Counted from the first letter of the stretch, positions 28,692 through 35,417 are shown. The stretch is DNA of 35,795 bases from Pararhodobacter sp. (GCF_034676545.1 NZ_JAUCBZ010000002.1:1-35795); one strand, 5' to 3'. Numbers and translations: made by a program. The notes: a model not told the origin generated them from the sequence alone.

Positions 28692-30022
28692 TCCGCCGCC
28701 TCCCCGCCAAACAGCGGGCCGGCATCCGCCACCTTGCCGCGCGCCTTCAGGCTCTCATGCTTGCGCGTGATGGCCCCGGCGGTGCACAGCGCCATGCGGC
28801 GGCGAATGTCTGCCTGATACTCAGGCTCGCGCTCCACCAGCACCGCGTCAAACCCCTCGCGCCATGCGGCCTCACCCGTGGTGCCGGTGCCCGCGAACGG
28901 GTCAAGCACCACGCCGCCCGGCGGCGTCACCAGCCGGCACAGCCAGCGCATGAGGTCCACCGGCTTGACGGTCGGGTGCTTGGAGCCAATCCGGTCATCG
29001 GCATCGGCCTTCGCAGAATAAAAAAAGCGCGAGGCGGAGCCGGCATCGCCATAGCCGGTCGACGGCGTGCCGGGGGAGCGACTCTCCGCACCATAGGCCG
29101 CGCCGTCATTGCGGCCCGTGCCGATAACGCCAGGCTTGCCGCTTGCGGTCGCCGGGAATGCCGCCGCAACCTCCGCGGAATCGTCCAGAACAACATTCGC
29201 CGGGAAACGGCCCACGCGCTCTGGCGTCACCATTTCTGATCGCTCGAAAGCGCCAAGCTGGGCTTGCCCGGCGGCCTGCGCCCGCAACGCCTCATCACCC
29301 ACCCGGCACCCATCCACATTGAGCCCGCCCGCCCCGTGCGCCTGCACATTGGCCGCAACAGTCCCCGCCAGCGGCTTGCGCGCGAGGCAGATCGGCTCCC
29401 ATGCGGGCTTGAGCGCCGTGCCCCAGCCCTCAAAGCGCGCCGCCGCATCATCGGCACCGCGCCCGCGCAGCCCATCCCCCACATCATGGGATTTCGGAAA
29501 CCCCGAGCCGTAAACCCACGCCAGCACCCCCTCCATCCCCAACAGGTCCGCCACGCGGAGGAAGGCCGAAAGCTGGGCATCATCGAGCGAGCCCACGAAC
29601 GCCCCCACAATCGGGTCAAGCGCCGCCAGCTCCAGCAGCATGTCGCGGATCTCAAAACCCGCATCCTCAATGGCGCAGGTCAGGCGATGAAAAGCCCGCG
29701 TGCCGCCAAAAGCCACCACATGCCCGCCGGGCACCAGCACCCGGAACACCTCGCGCCAGAAATCGACCGAAAATGCCGTTTCGCCGGTATCCCAAGTCTT
29801 GCCCATAAAGCCGGCAGCCGCGCGGGCATAAGCCCCGTCGCGCCCGTGCTTGATGGGGGCCGCACCGGGCTTGCCCAGCCGTTGCCGGATGCTCACCAGC
29901 GCATAAGGCGGGTCGCACACCACAGCATGGATAGAGCCCGCCGGCAGGGCGCGCAGCACATCGCGGCTATCCCCGCAATAGAGCCGCACCCGCCCGGAAA
30001 GGAGCTTTTCCGGCTCAAGCAT
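28688..30022 (-). CDS. DNA methyltransferase (beta class, N6-adenine or N4-cytosine)
   Basis: 444 residues. Methylates phage and possibly host DNA, using SAM. Motif IV DPPY at 37-40 comes first and the SAM motif I, DPFAGTGTTGEA, follows at about 374-385; that order is the beta class, and DPPY favours N6-methyladenine. A long target-recognition stretch lies between (about 45-330). KHPTVKPVDLMRWLCRLVTP is the typical pre-motif I segment. ATG 30022 follows GGGAGGGCGGGG; an upstream in-frame ATG is less likely as it overlaps that site. No restriction partner follows. It overlaps the downstream DpdA-like gene, forming a modification cassette. Confidence 0.9.
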   Translation of the reverse strand: MLEPEKLLSGRVRLYCGDSRDVLRALPAGSIHAVVCDPPYALVSIRQRLGKPGAAPIKHGRDGAYARAAAGFMGKTWDTGETAFSVDFWREVFRVLVPGGHVVAFGGTRAFHRLTCAIEDAGFEIRDMLLELAALDPIVGAFVGSLDDAQLSAFLRVADLLGMEGVLAWVYGSGFPKSHDVGDGLRGRGADDAAARFEGWGTALKPAWEPICLARKPLAGTVAANVQAHGAGGLNVDGCRVGDEALRAQAAGQAQLGAFERSEMVTPERVGRFPANVVLDDSAEVAAAFPATASGKPGVIGTGRNDGAAYGAESRSPGTPSTGYGDAGSASRFFYSAKADADDRIGSKHPTVKPVDLMRWLCRLVTPPGGVVLDPFAGTGTTGEAAWREGFDAVLVEREPEYQADIRRRMALCTAGAITRKHESLKARGKVADAGPLFGGEAAE

Positions 30023-30509
30023 CCCCGCCCTCCCCATCATCAATCACCGCCGAAAACAGGTCATCGCGCGCAATCGTCTCCAGCAGCCGGTTTGCAAGGC
30101 CGATAGGCGGCTCGCCCATGGCCTGCGCCCGCTCCGCAAGTACCGCCCACAACGCGCCATCCATGCTCAGCGTCACAGCGGGGCAGATTTGCCCCTTTGT
30201 GCGGTAGCTGTTGACAGCCCCATCCACAGTCTGCCGGGTCACACCCAGCGCGCGTGCTGCATCCTCAAACGGGACCCCGGCACGGATCATGTGCCGCAGC
30301 TCCGCCCCATAGCGACGATATGGCCGGGCGGGCGGCATCATGTGCCCGCGCCGCGTGAGGTTGGAGAGAGTGGCCTGCAGCGCCCGGTAACTGGTGCGCC
30401 CACGCAGCTGCTGGCAGATCTCGACGCGGGAAAACCCCGCCTGCGCCAGCCGCAACACCTCGGCAGTAAGTGTGCCGGGAATTGTCCCGGCCAGATTTGC
30501 GCGCGTCAC
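30015..30509 (-). CDS. HTH-containing phage protein of the early operon
   Basis: 164 residues. Two possible DNA-binding parts: a helical N-terminus (LTAEVLRLAQAGFSRVEICQ) and a clear helix-turn-helix PFEDAARALGVTRQTVDGAV about 80-100. The C-terminal third is helical (SMDGALWAVLAERAQAMGEP, LANRLLETIARDDLF). No family named. It starts at GTG 30509 with GGGAGG upstream, overlapping the CII-like stop; its own stop overlaps the methyltransferase start. Likely a transcription regulator or replication factor of the early genes. Confidence 0.7.
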   Translation of the reverse strand: MTRANLAGTIPGTLTAEVLRLAQAGFSRVEICQQLRGRTSYRALQATLSNLTRRGHMMPPARPYRRYGAELRHMIRAGVPFEDAARALGVTRQTVDGAVNSYRTKGQICPAVTLSMDGALWAVLAERAQAMGEPPIGLANRLLETIARDDLFSAVIDDGEGGDA

Positions 30510-31009
30510 TCGCCACCCTCCCGCTTGCGCCGCACCAGCTCCTTTTCCAACTCCACCAGATCGACAATCGCGGCGCGGACGGGCTCCAGCAGGCGCATGT
30601 CACGCACCTCGCGCGGGCTGATATCGCCGTCATCGGCAAGCGCCGCGCCCATGCTGCGCACCACCTCACCCACGCCCTGCGCCACATCGGCAACGTGCCC
30701 ATGCCAGCGGGTGGAGCCATCCGCGCCCTCCGGCAGACGCACCAGCACATGGCCGGTGAGCCGGGCGAGCACGCGCGACACCAGCGGGTCGCCGGCATCG
30801 GCCTCAAGGTCCGCGATCACATCCACCGGCGCATAAACCGCCTCATGCGGGTGGCCATATTTGTTGAGGGTCTGCGGGGCCACGCGGGTGACAGAGGCGG
30901 CAGATTCCTGCCCGCCGCAGGCCTCCGTCAGCCGGCGCATCGCGCCCTTGATAGCCAGATAATCCCCATGGCGATGCCGCCGCGCGGGCCGCTCGGTTGG
31001 CAGTGTCAT
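30506..31009 (-). CDS. CII-like phage regulator (Phage_CP76 type)
   Basis: 167 residues. DYLAIKGAMRRLTEACGGQE with AASVTRVAPQTLNKYGHP is the Phage_CP76/CII-type HTH, followed by YAPVDVIADLEADAGDPLVS as in that family; about residues 15-85. The C-terminal half is helical (VGEVVRSMGAALADDGDISP, LLEPVRAAIVDLVELEKELV) and could oligomerise. In lambda-like phages such proteins tip the choice towards lysogeny. ATG 31009 overlaps the Cro-like stop (ATGA); a TTG at 31015 is in frame. Confidence 0.75.
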   Translation of the reverse strand: MTLPTERPARRHRHGDYLAIKGAMRRLTEACGGQESAASVTRVAPQTLNKYGHPHEAVYAPVDVIADLEADAGDPLVSRVLARLTGHVLVRLPEGADGSTRWHGHVADVAQGVGEVVRSMGAALADDGDISPREVRDMRLLEPVRAAIVDLVELEKELVRRKREGGE

Positions 31010-31266
31010 GCGCAATTATCCTGCAATTGCACCTGTTCCGGTGCGGGCGGCTGGGGGATGGTGGGGATGGGCGCAGGGCCAAAAACATCGGGCCGCAGGT
31101 CATGGCGCGGAGTGCCGAGCACCCTTTCGATATCAAGAGCCCGCTCAACCGGGATACGCCCGTGAAGCCATCTCGTTACCGTGGACTTGTTCACGCCGAT
31201 CAGACGCGCAAGGTCAATCAAGCGCAGACCGCGCCGGTCGAGATCAGCTTTGAGGGCGTTATTCAT
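31006..31266 (-). CDS. Cro-like repressor (first early gene)
   Basis: 86 residues. A helix-turn-helix, ALKADLDRRGLRLIDLARLI then GVNKSTVTRWLHGRIPVERA, occupies about 3-45 and resembles Cro/YdaS-type regulators; the rest is a Pro-rich tail (GPAPIPTIPQPPAPEQ) which may be flexible. ATG 31266 lies only about 8 bases from the end of the weak -10 box of the promoter in front of it, without a Shine-Dalgarno sequence, so its mRNA may be leaderless. It should antagonise the divergent CI-like repressor and let the early operon run. Confidence 0.8.
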   Translation of the reverse strand: MNNALKADLDRRGLRLIDLARLIGVNKSTVTRWLHGRIPVERALDIERVLGTPRHDLRPDVFGPAPIPTIPQPPAPEQVQLQDNCA

Positions 31267-31272
31267 AAGTGA

Positions 31273-31321
31273 GAAAGTTGCGCAACTCGCAACATTTGTC
31301 AAGACGGCCTGTTGCGCATCT
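31273..31321 (-). promoter_or_regulatory. Early leftward promoter with GTTGCGCAAC operators
   Basis: On the minus strand a -35 box TTGACA (31302-31297) is followed by ATGTTGCGAGTTGCGCAACTT. The palindrome AGTTGCGCAACT (31276-31287) covers the -10 region (AACTTT at the 17-base position, a weak match). A second operator GTTGCGCATC lies at 31311-31320, 34 bases away. A close copy of this block occurs at 35458-35503, so it is the leftward early promoter of the immunity region. Confidence 0.7.
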
Positions 31322-31361
31322 CGCTAACGACCCAACTGCAAGGAGACGGTAAATTCACCCT

Positions 31362-31697
31362 ATGAGCGGCACACCCGTGTACATCCATCGGTCCAAGCAA
31401 CCCAGACGTCCACATCACATTGTGGATTGGGCCGAGAAGTATGGGCATTCTCAGGCGGATATTTCCGCGCAGCTAGACGTAGATAAGGCCACGGTTTCGC
31501 GCTGGTTTTCCGGCTCAACACCTAACGTTGAATCGCAAGCGAAACTCGCAGCGCTATTCCACATAGAGCCCGAGGCGCTCTTTCGACACCCAGATGACGA
31601 CTGGCTTGCTCGCTTCCTTCGAGGGAGGCCACCGGAAGAGGTGGAAAGAATTAAATCAACCCTTGAAGCCGCATTCCCCCGCAAGAAAACAGGCTAA
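31362..31697 (+). CDS. CI-like phage repressor, short form
   Basis: 111 residues. An HTH_3 domain at about 25-72: YGHSQADISAQLDVDKATVS then RWFSGSTPNVESQAKLAALF. A short acidic/basic C-terminus follows (DDDWLARFLRGRPPEEVERI, STLEAAFPRKKTG) without the LexA-like peptidase domain of classical CI, so induction by RecA-driven cleavage is not expected. It should bind the GTTGCGCAAC operators on both sides of the immunity region. AAGGAG is 16 bases before ATG 31362; an ATT at 31353 would be better spaced but is rare. Divergent from the Cro-like gene; 2 bases before the next gene. Confidence 0.8.
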   Translation: MSGTPVYIHRSKQPRRPHHIVDWAEKYGHSQADISAQLDVDKATVSRWFSGSTPNVESQAKLAALFHIEPEALFRHPDDDWLARFLRGRPPEEVERIKSTLEAAFPRKKTG

Positions 31698-31699
31698 CC

Positions 31700-32560
31700 A
31701 TGCCGCATCGCCTCTCCGAAGCTCTTGCAGATAAAGAACGCCACGCCCCCGCAAGTGATGCGGATGAAATGACCGCAATCGTCCTGCCGGAAGACGAAGC
31801 CATTATCGGCGGCCTATACGGAATAGAGTATCGGGACAGCCGAGGGGGCATAAGCACGAGAGATATTATCGTGCGGGCGGTGGAGTGGAACGGCACCAAG
31901 TTGCAAGTTGGCGCGCATTGCCTCCTGCGCAACACATATCGCAGCTTTATTGCCCAAAACATTGTTACCCTCGCAAACGGGCGCACTGGCGAGATCATCA
32001 AAAACCCCACAAAATTCTTCTCAGGCCTCACCTGCCAGCCGGGAACCTTTGTCATTCCCGGCGCAACCGCTGAGACAAGTCTGACAGTTACCTTCGAAAT
32101 CGAGATGCCGGGCCGTCGCCCGCCTCGCAAACCCGGCCCGCGCTTTGCCCAGCCCAAGCCGCTCAATATCCCCCGGATGCGCAAGGATCTGCGCGACACG
32201 GTTCGCCCCGCCGCCATATTGATGATGGCCGTGGCCCATGCAGATGGCCGCCTATGCGAAAACGAGGTCCGGTTGATTGGCGATCTGGTGTGGGAAGGCG
32301 CCCGCAAGACCTACACAATTTATCAAACCGAGATGCCGCTTGAAATGGCGGAGGAACTGACAGCCCTCAAACCAAGCAGCAACATGATAACCCGCGCCCT
32401 GAATCTCACCCTTGAGCGCGGGGCCTTCCCGGCAGACTTGCCCGCATGGCTCACCCGCATGGCCCGCGCCGATGGTGCCGTGGTGGATGGCGAGAAGGAA
32501 GCCATGACACAAATCCTCACCACCCTGCGCCGCCTGACCGCAGAACGGAAGAAAATATGA
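31700..32560 (+). CDS. WYL-like plus TerB-fold protein in the lysogeny operon
   Basis: 286 residues. About 27-100 resemble a WYL domain (GIEYRDSRGGISTRDIIVRA, VEWNGTKLQVGAHCLLRNTY), without the N-terminal winged helix usual in WYL regulators. About 165-282 look like a TerB fold (AAILMMAVAHADGRLCENEV with ADG, then RMARADGAVVDGEKEAMTQI with a second ADG). The joining region is basic and Pro-rich (PGRRPPRKPGPRFAQPKP). WYL domains sense nucleic acid or nucleotide ligands, and TerB proteins are tied to stress and phage resistance systems; no such fusion is part of a standard phage. It is 2 bases after the CI-like gene and overlaps the next by 4, so it should be made in the lysogen. Confidence 0.7.
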   Translation: MPHRLSEALADKERHAPASDADEMTAIVLPEDEAIIGGLYGIEYRDSRGGISTRDIIVRAVEWNGTKLQVGAHCLLRNTYRSFIAQNIVTLANGRTGEIIKNPTKFFSGLTCQPGTFVIPGATAETSLTVTFEIEMPGRRPPRKPGPRFAQPKPLNIPRMRKDLRDTVRPAAILMMAVAHADGRLCENEVRLIGDLVWEGARKTYTIYQTEMPLEMAEELTALKPSSNMITRALNLTLERGAFPADLPAWLTRMARADGAVVDGEKEAMTQILTTLRRLTAERKKI

Positions 32561-32832
32561 GTGACACAGAAACGATTGAAGACTTCTTAAAAAAATTCCC
32601 CAGCGCTACAAAGAGTCAAAAAGATGTAGCTTACACGCTCGGATTAGTATCGGCAATTAATGCAAACCTTGCCAAAACACAGAAGGCAATGGCGGAAATA
32701 TTACTTGATAAATCAGATGACGCGCTAAGAACCCTCAAAGAAAGCATGGATAAGACTGTTCTGATAACGAAAGACATCCAAGGGTGGGCAGATCATGCAC
32801 TTGGCAAAAGCGTGAAAAATAATGAGCAATAA
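32557..32832 (+). CDS. Hypothetical lysogeny-operon protein (91 residues)
   Basis: It starts at ATG 32557, overlapping the stop of the WYL-TerB gene. The product is helical and charged (MSDTETIEDFLKKFPSATK, AKTQKAMAEILLDKSDDALR, MDKTVLITKDIQGWADHALG), with no signal or membrane span. The gene is markedly more AT-rich than its neighbours, a sign of separate origin. No family recognised. It could be a partner of the WYL-TerB protein (translational coupling is the only evidence). Confidence 0.65.
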   Translation: MSDTETIEDFLKKFPSATKSQKDVAYTLGLVSAINANLAKTQKAMAEILLDKSDDALRTLKESMDKTVLITKDIQGWADHALGKSVKNNEQ

Positions 32833-33064
32833 CGTTTTGCCCTTTCCCGGGATCGAAGCGGCAGAGCGCGCGCAACAAGAAACCGAGAAGCTTCTGCAGC
32901 AAGCAACCTTGAAAGGTGGCGGCGGAGGTGGCACATTTGATGGCATGGAAGCCGTCTGGAAAAAATTTGAGGAACAGGACAAGCGCTTCGATAAGCTCGA
33001 AGCGAAGGTGGAGCGCGTCCAAAACTTCCGTGAACTCAATACGCACGGATCTGGCGCGGATTGA
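32822..33064 (+). CDS. Coiled-coil protein, XhlA-like, 5' part (frameshifted)
   Basis: As read 80 residues: MSNNVLPFPGIEAAERAQQE, a helix to the poly-Gly/Thr stretch GGGGGGTFDGME, then a coiled coil KKFEEQDKRFDKLEAKVERV. A short false tail (NFRELNTHGSGAD) follows. In the +1 frame the coiled coil continues and ends with a membrane segment. Such GGGG-TFDGM coiled-coil/one-span proteins, like hemolysin XhlA, occur in many phage genomes. An extra A in AAAA at 33021-33024 would explain the break; then the whole gene is 32822-33161 (112 residues). Confidence 0.7.
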   Translation: MSNNVLPFPGIEAAERAQQETEKLLQQATLKGGGGGGTFDGMEAVWKKFEEQDKRFDKLEAKVERVQNFRELNTHGSGAD

Positions 33065-33161
33065 GGGGCGGCTAAACGCCATGCCCACAACAATCCAGCT
33101 CATTGGCTTTGTAATCGCCATCTTCGTGGCTGCGGGCCTGCTCAAATATTTCGGGAATTGA
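33018..33161 (+). pseudogene. Out-of-frame 3' part of the coiled-coil membrane protein gene
   Basis: This frame encodes SVNSIRTDLARIEGRLNAMP (the end of the coiled coil) and the membrane helix TTIQLIGFVIAIFVAAGLLK, then YFGN and stop. It continues the 5' part at 32822. An internal ATG at 33081 would make a 26-residue one-span peptide on its own, similar in size to the peptides at 3351 and 3687, but no clear ribosome binding site precedes it. Confidence 0.6.
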
Positions 33162-33673
33162 AACCCATCCAGCCCCGCGCCCACGTGGCTTTTTACGCGG
33201 GCGCACTCTGCGCAGCCCTCACCCTTACCTGCCTCACCCTCCCCGCCGCCGCTGAACCTCTCGCCGGCCGCGCATCTGTCATTGATGGCGATACAATCGA
33301 TATCCACGGCACCCGCATCCGCCTTGCCGGGATAGACGCGCCGGAGAGCCGGCAGACCTGCCGCGTCAAGGCCACCCGCGAAACCATCCGTTGCGGGCAG
33401 CATGCCGCCTTGTGGCTTGCGGACATGATCGGCACACGCCCCGTCACCTGCACCCCCATGGGGCCGGACAAATACCGCCGCACGCTGGCGCGCTGCGCGG
33501 TAGAGGGGCAGGACATCGGGGCCGCCATGGTGCGCGCCGGCTGGGCTCTGCCCTATCTGCGCCACGGCAGGGCTTATGAGGCAGACGAGCGCGCCGCCCG
33601 CAAAGACAAGGCCGGCCTATGGGCCACCCGCTTCCAGCGCCCTTGGGAGTGGCGGCACGCGCAGACGAGATAA
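33158..33673 (+). CDS. Exported thermonuclease-like (SNase) protein
   Basis: 171 residues from TTG 33158, which overlaps the preceding stop; a GTG at 33185 is an alternative start. A basic start (KPIQPRAH), hydrophobic core (VAFYAGALCAALTLTCLTL) and PAAA-EP suggest a signal peptide cleaved near residue 33, so the enzyme would act in the periplasm or outside. The SNase domain has VIDGDTIDIHG (Asp43, Asp45), RIRLAGIDAPE (Arg55, Glu63) and DKYRRTLARC (Arg107 or 108), matching the metal and catalytic residues. It cuts DNA and RNA. Last of the five genes of the lysogeny operon; a role in destroying incoming phage DNA is possible (inference). Confidence 0.85.
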   Translation: MKPIQPRAHVAFYAGALCAALTLTCLTLPAAAEPLAGRASVIDGDTIDIHGTRIRLAGIDAPESRQTCRVKATRETIRCGQHAALWLADMIGTRPVTCTPMGPDKYRRTLARCAVEGQDIGAAMVRAGWALPYLRHGRAYEADERAARKDKAGLWATRFQRPWEWRHAQTR

Positions 33674-33792
33674 TGGCCCGGCCCCTGTGGAGGCTTGCGG
33701 GATGGGCAAGAGAACCGGATGACCGCGAGCACAGACGGTCCAACCCATCCACCGGGCGAGATGGCCGCAGGCGCAGCTTTAGGGCCGGATAG
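33673..33792 (+). CDS. Possible 39-residue basic peptide
   Basis: ATG 33673 overlaps the SNase stop (TAATG). The peptide is very basic (MARPLWRLAGWAREPDDREH, then RRSNPSTGRDGRRRSF). No family, low evidence; it may be spurious. From here to 34082 I see no other gene, only operators and a promoter. Confidence 0.2.
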   Translation: MARPLWRLAGWAREPDDREHRRSNPSTGRDGRRRSFRAG

Positions 33793-33811
33793 CAAGCGCG
33801 CAGAAATACAA

Positions 33812-33834
33812 AAAATACGCACAACGCGTATTTT
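33812..33834 (+). promoter_or_regulatory. AATACGC operator, copy 1
   Basis: AAAATACGC and GCGTATTTT flank 5 bases (ACAAC), an inverted repeat that shares its arms with copies 2 and 3. It lies about 155 bases upstream of copy 2, in the region after the nuclease gene. Confidence 0.55.
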
Positions 33835-33966
33835 ATGCGCGATGCGGGATGCGCGTCACGAAGGCCCCCCGCAAGATAATTTTTGATTATTTTCAGTGTT
33901 TTATTAAAACTCAACAGCATCACCCTACCGCCATGAGCTGGGAATTTCGCCCTCTACCCTTTGCAA

Positions 33967-34022
33967 AAAATACGCACCGTGCGTATTTTGTGCTTGCACG
34001 AAATACGCACGGTGCGTATAAA
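33967..34022 (+). promoter_or_regulatory. Promoter with two AATACGCAC operators (copies 2 and 3)
   Basis: Copy 2 (33967-33989) is a perfect palindrome of 11-base arms around a central C (AAAATACGCAC-C-GTGCGTATTTT). Copy 3 (34002-34020) has AATACGCAC-G-GTGCGTATA. Their centres are 33 bases apart, three helical turns. Copy 3 lies in the spacer and -10 box of a strong candidate promoter: TTGCAC (33994-33999), 17 bases, TATAAA (34017-34022). It should control the operon starting at 34083. The binding protein is not known. Confidence 0.75.
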
Positions 34023-34082
34023 CAGCCTTGTCAGCAGGCGCTGACCCCGGCACCTCCCGGAATGAGGGGTAGAGACAAGACC

Positions 34083-34355
34083 ATGCAGACCGTGACCCTC
34101 ACCCGCATGTACTCCGGCTTCACCAACATCGCCGACAGCTACGAAATCGGCGTCCACGAAAGCGAAGGCAAAGCGGCTTGCGGTGATTACATCCTCCCTG
34201 AAGGCTACACGCTGGGAGTGGACCGCATGGGTGCCGACAGCGTGTTTGACCCCGCCGGTTACCCCTGCCAGATTTACGCCCGCAAGCATGGGCCCTACCT
34301 CGTGAGCATGGCCGGCACCTGCCCTGACACCCCCGTCCTTGAAGAGAGTAAGTGA
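34083..34355 (+). CDS. Hypothetical protein, first gene of the operator-controlled operon
   Basis: 90 residues from ATG 34083, about 60 bases downstream of the -10 box. Beta-rich (MQTVTLTRMYSGFTNIADSY, then GDYILPEGYTLGVDRMGADS, SVFDPAGYPCQIYARKHGPY). No signal or membrane part and no family recognised. Its stop overlaps the start of the HTH gene. Expression should depend on the operator-bound factor. Confidence 0.65.
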   Translation: MQTVTLTRMYSGFTNIADSYEIGVHESEGKAACGDYILPEGYTLGVDRMGADSVFDPAGYPCQIYARKHGPYLVSMAGTCPDTPVLEESK

Positions 34356-34855
34356 TGGCCAGCCATAACCGCGCCATTCTGTATGTGCAGCCGCTGGGGA
34401 CATCCCAGCGGCTTGCCGTAACCATGCAGACGCCAGCACCTGCCGGCGCTGAAATCGTTGCTGAAATGGATGACACCGGCAAGCTCAATGGCCGCTATTA
34501 CGGGTGGATGGTGAGAATGCCCACCGGCACCTATGTCCACATGCGCGTAGGCGGCGGCATTGTCAGCCTCGATCAGCGCAAGGCGCAGGCGGCCTTGGAC
34601 CGCGCCGAAAAAATCGAGGCCAAAGCCCAGGAGCCGGCGGAAGATGGCAAGGCCCAATGGGCGCAGCTGGCGCGGGACGTCGCCAAATGGCGCGGCTACC
34701 TCACCACGGACGAGGCCGCCAAAACGCTGGGCCTGTCCACACGCACCCTTGAGGGTATCGAGCAAGGGCGCGGGTTTCGCTATCCGAGGCTACTCCGGCT
34801 GGCGATGTACGGCACCGCCCAGCAACCCGCCCCCACACAGGACGACGACGCATGA
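34355..34855 (+). CDS. HTH-containing protein (Cro/CI-like C-terminus)
   Basis: 166 residues. The first 65 (SHNRAILYVQPLGTSQRLAV and on) form a beta-rich domain with MVRMPTGTYVHMRVGGGIV. A charged helix (about 70-105, QRKAQAALDRAEKIEAKAQE) leads to a C-terminal HTH, LTTDEAAKTLGLSTRTLEG, and IEQGRGFRYPRLLRLAMYG, a plant-of-HTH pattern of Xre regulators. It may be the protein that binds the AATACGCAC palindromes, but its position at the end of the promoter is the only hint. ATG 34355 overlaps the preceding stop. Confidence 0.7.
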   Translation: MASHNRAILYVQPLGTSQRLAVTMQTPAPAGAEIVAEMDDTGKLNGRYYGWMVRMPTGTYVHMRVGGGIVSLDQRKAQAALDRAEKIEAKAQEPAEDGKAQWAQLARDVAKWRGYLTTDEAAKTLGLSTRTLEGIEQGRGFRYPRLLRLAMYGTAQQPAPTQDDDA

Positions 34856-35106
34856 GCCGGAAATCAATCGGCGAAAGGCTGAAACGCGCTCAAACGCTGG
34901 ACACATGGCTTGAGGTTGCACAGGACTGGGCTGCCAACTGGCGCGCAGACCATGAGCAGACCCTCGCCAGACTGGAGCGCGCGGTAGGCATGGGGCGCGT
35001 GGATGACGCCGGGCAGATTCTGGGGCAACTCAAAGCCCTGAATGACAAAGCAATGGGAGCCCTGCCGCGCGTGCTGGACGCGCTGGCAGACGACACCATG
35101 ACCTGA
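34852..35106 (+). CDS. Small helical protein, third gene of the operon
   Basis: 84 residues, almost all helical (KSIGERLKRAQTLDTWLEVA, then DHEQTLARLERAVGMGRVDD, QLKALNDKAMGALPRVLDAL). No family recognised and no membrane span. It overlaps the preceding gene by 4 bases (ATGA). Likely an accessory of the HTH protein encoded upstream. Confidence 0.6.
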   Translation: MSRKSIGERLKRAQTLDTWLEVAQDWAANWRADHEQTLARLERAVGMGRVDDAGQILGQLKALNDKAMGALPRVLDALADDTMT

Positions 35107-35212
35107 AGGCCCCTGCCGACGGCTCGACTTTCTTTTCCGGTCGGGAGTTTCTATCCGCGCCTTGCGGCGACCCCCACTCTTAGCGCCCGCCGCTCTATCT
35201 TTCAAGGCACGG

Positions 35213-35380
35213 CTAATCCGCGCCCCGCCCACCCATCCAGAGCCCCACCAATAACCCGCAACCTCCCACCGCCAGAAACCAAGCCGCATCAGACGCCAGG
35301 GATTGTTCCAGCGCGGGGAATAAGGGCACGACCCAAAGACCAAGGATCGCACCCGCAACCACAAAGTGCCACTGCCGCAT
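35213..35380 (-). CDS. Small two-span membrane protein on the opposite strand (55 residues)
   Basis: ATG 35380 on the minus strand follows GGAGG at spacing 4. MRQWHFVVAGAILGLWVVPL, then SLASDAAWFLAVGGCGLLVG shows two hydrophobic segments, with LWMGGRGAD at the end. It runs towards the preceding operon from the far side of the terminator. This orientation in the immunity region, opposite to both neighbours, suggests it is a self-standing gene. No family known. Confidence 0.55.
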   Translation of the reverse strand: MRQWHFVVAGAILGLWVVPLFPALEQSLASDAAWFLAVGGCGLLVGLWMGGRGAD

Positions 35381-35392
35381 CACCCCTCCCCA

Positions 35393-35417
35393 GCCCGCCC
35401 CACCGGCGGGCTTTTTT
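35393..35417 (+). terminator. Intrinsic terminator
   Basis: GCCCGCC (35393-35399), loop CCACC, GGCGGGC (35405-35411) and TTTTTT. This ends the plus-strand operon 34083-35106 and isolates it from the early rightward operon that starts at 35531. Confidence 0.85.

Noticed and set aside
28688..30022. A type II restriction-modification system
   Set aside because: No endonuclease gene adjoins the methyltransferase; its neighbours are an HTH protein and the DpdA-like gene.
33695..33886. A 63-codon plus-strand open frame after the nuclease gene
   Set aside because: It runs over operator copy 1, has no good ribosome binding site and no protein-like pattern.
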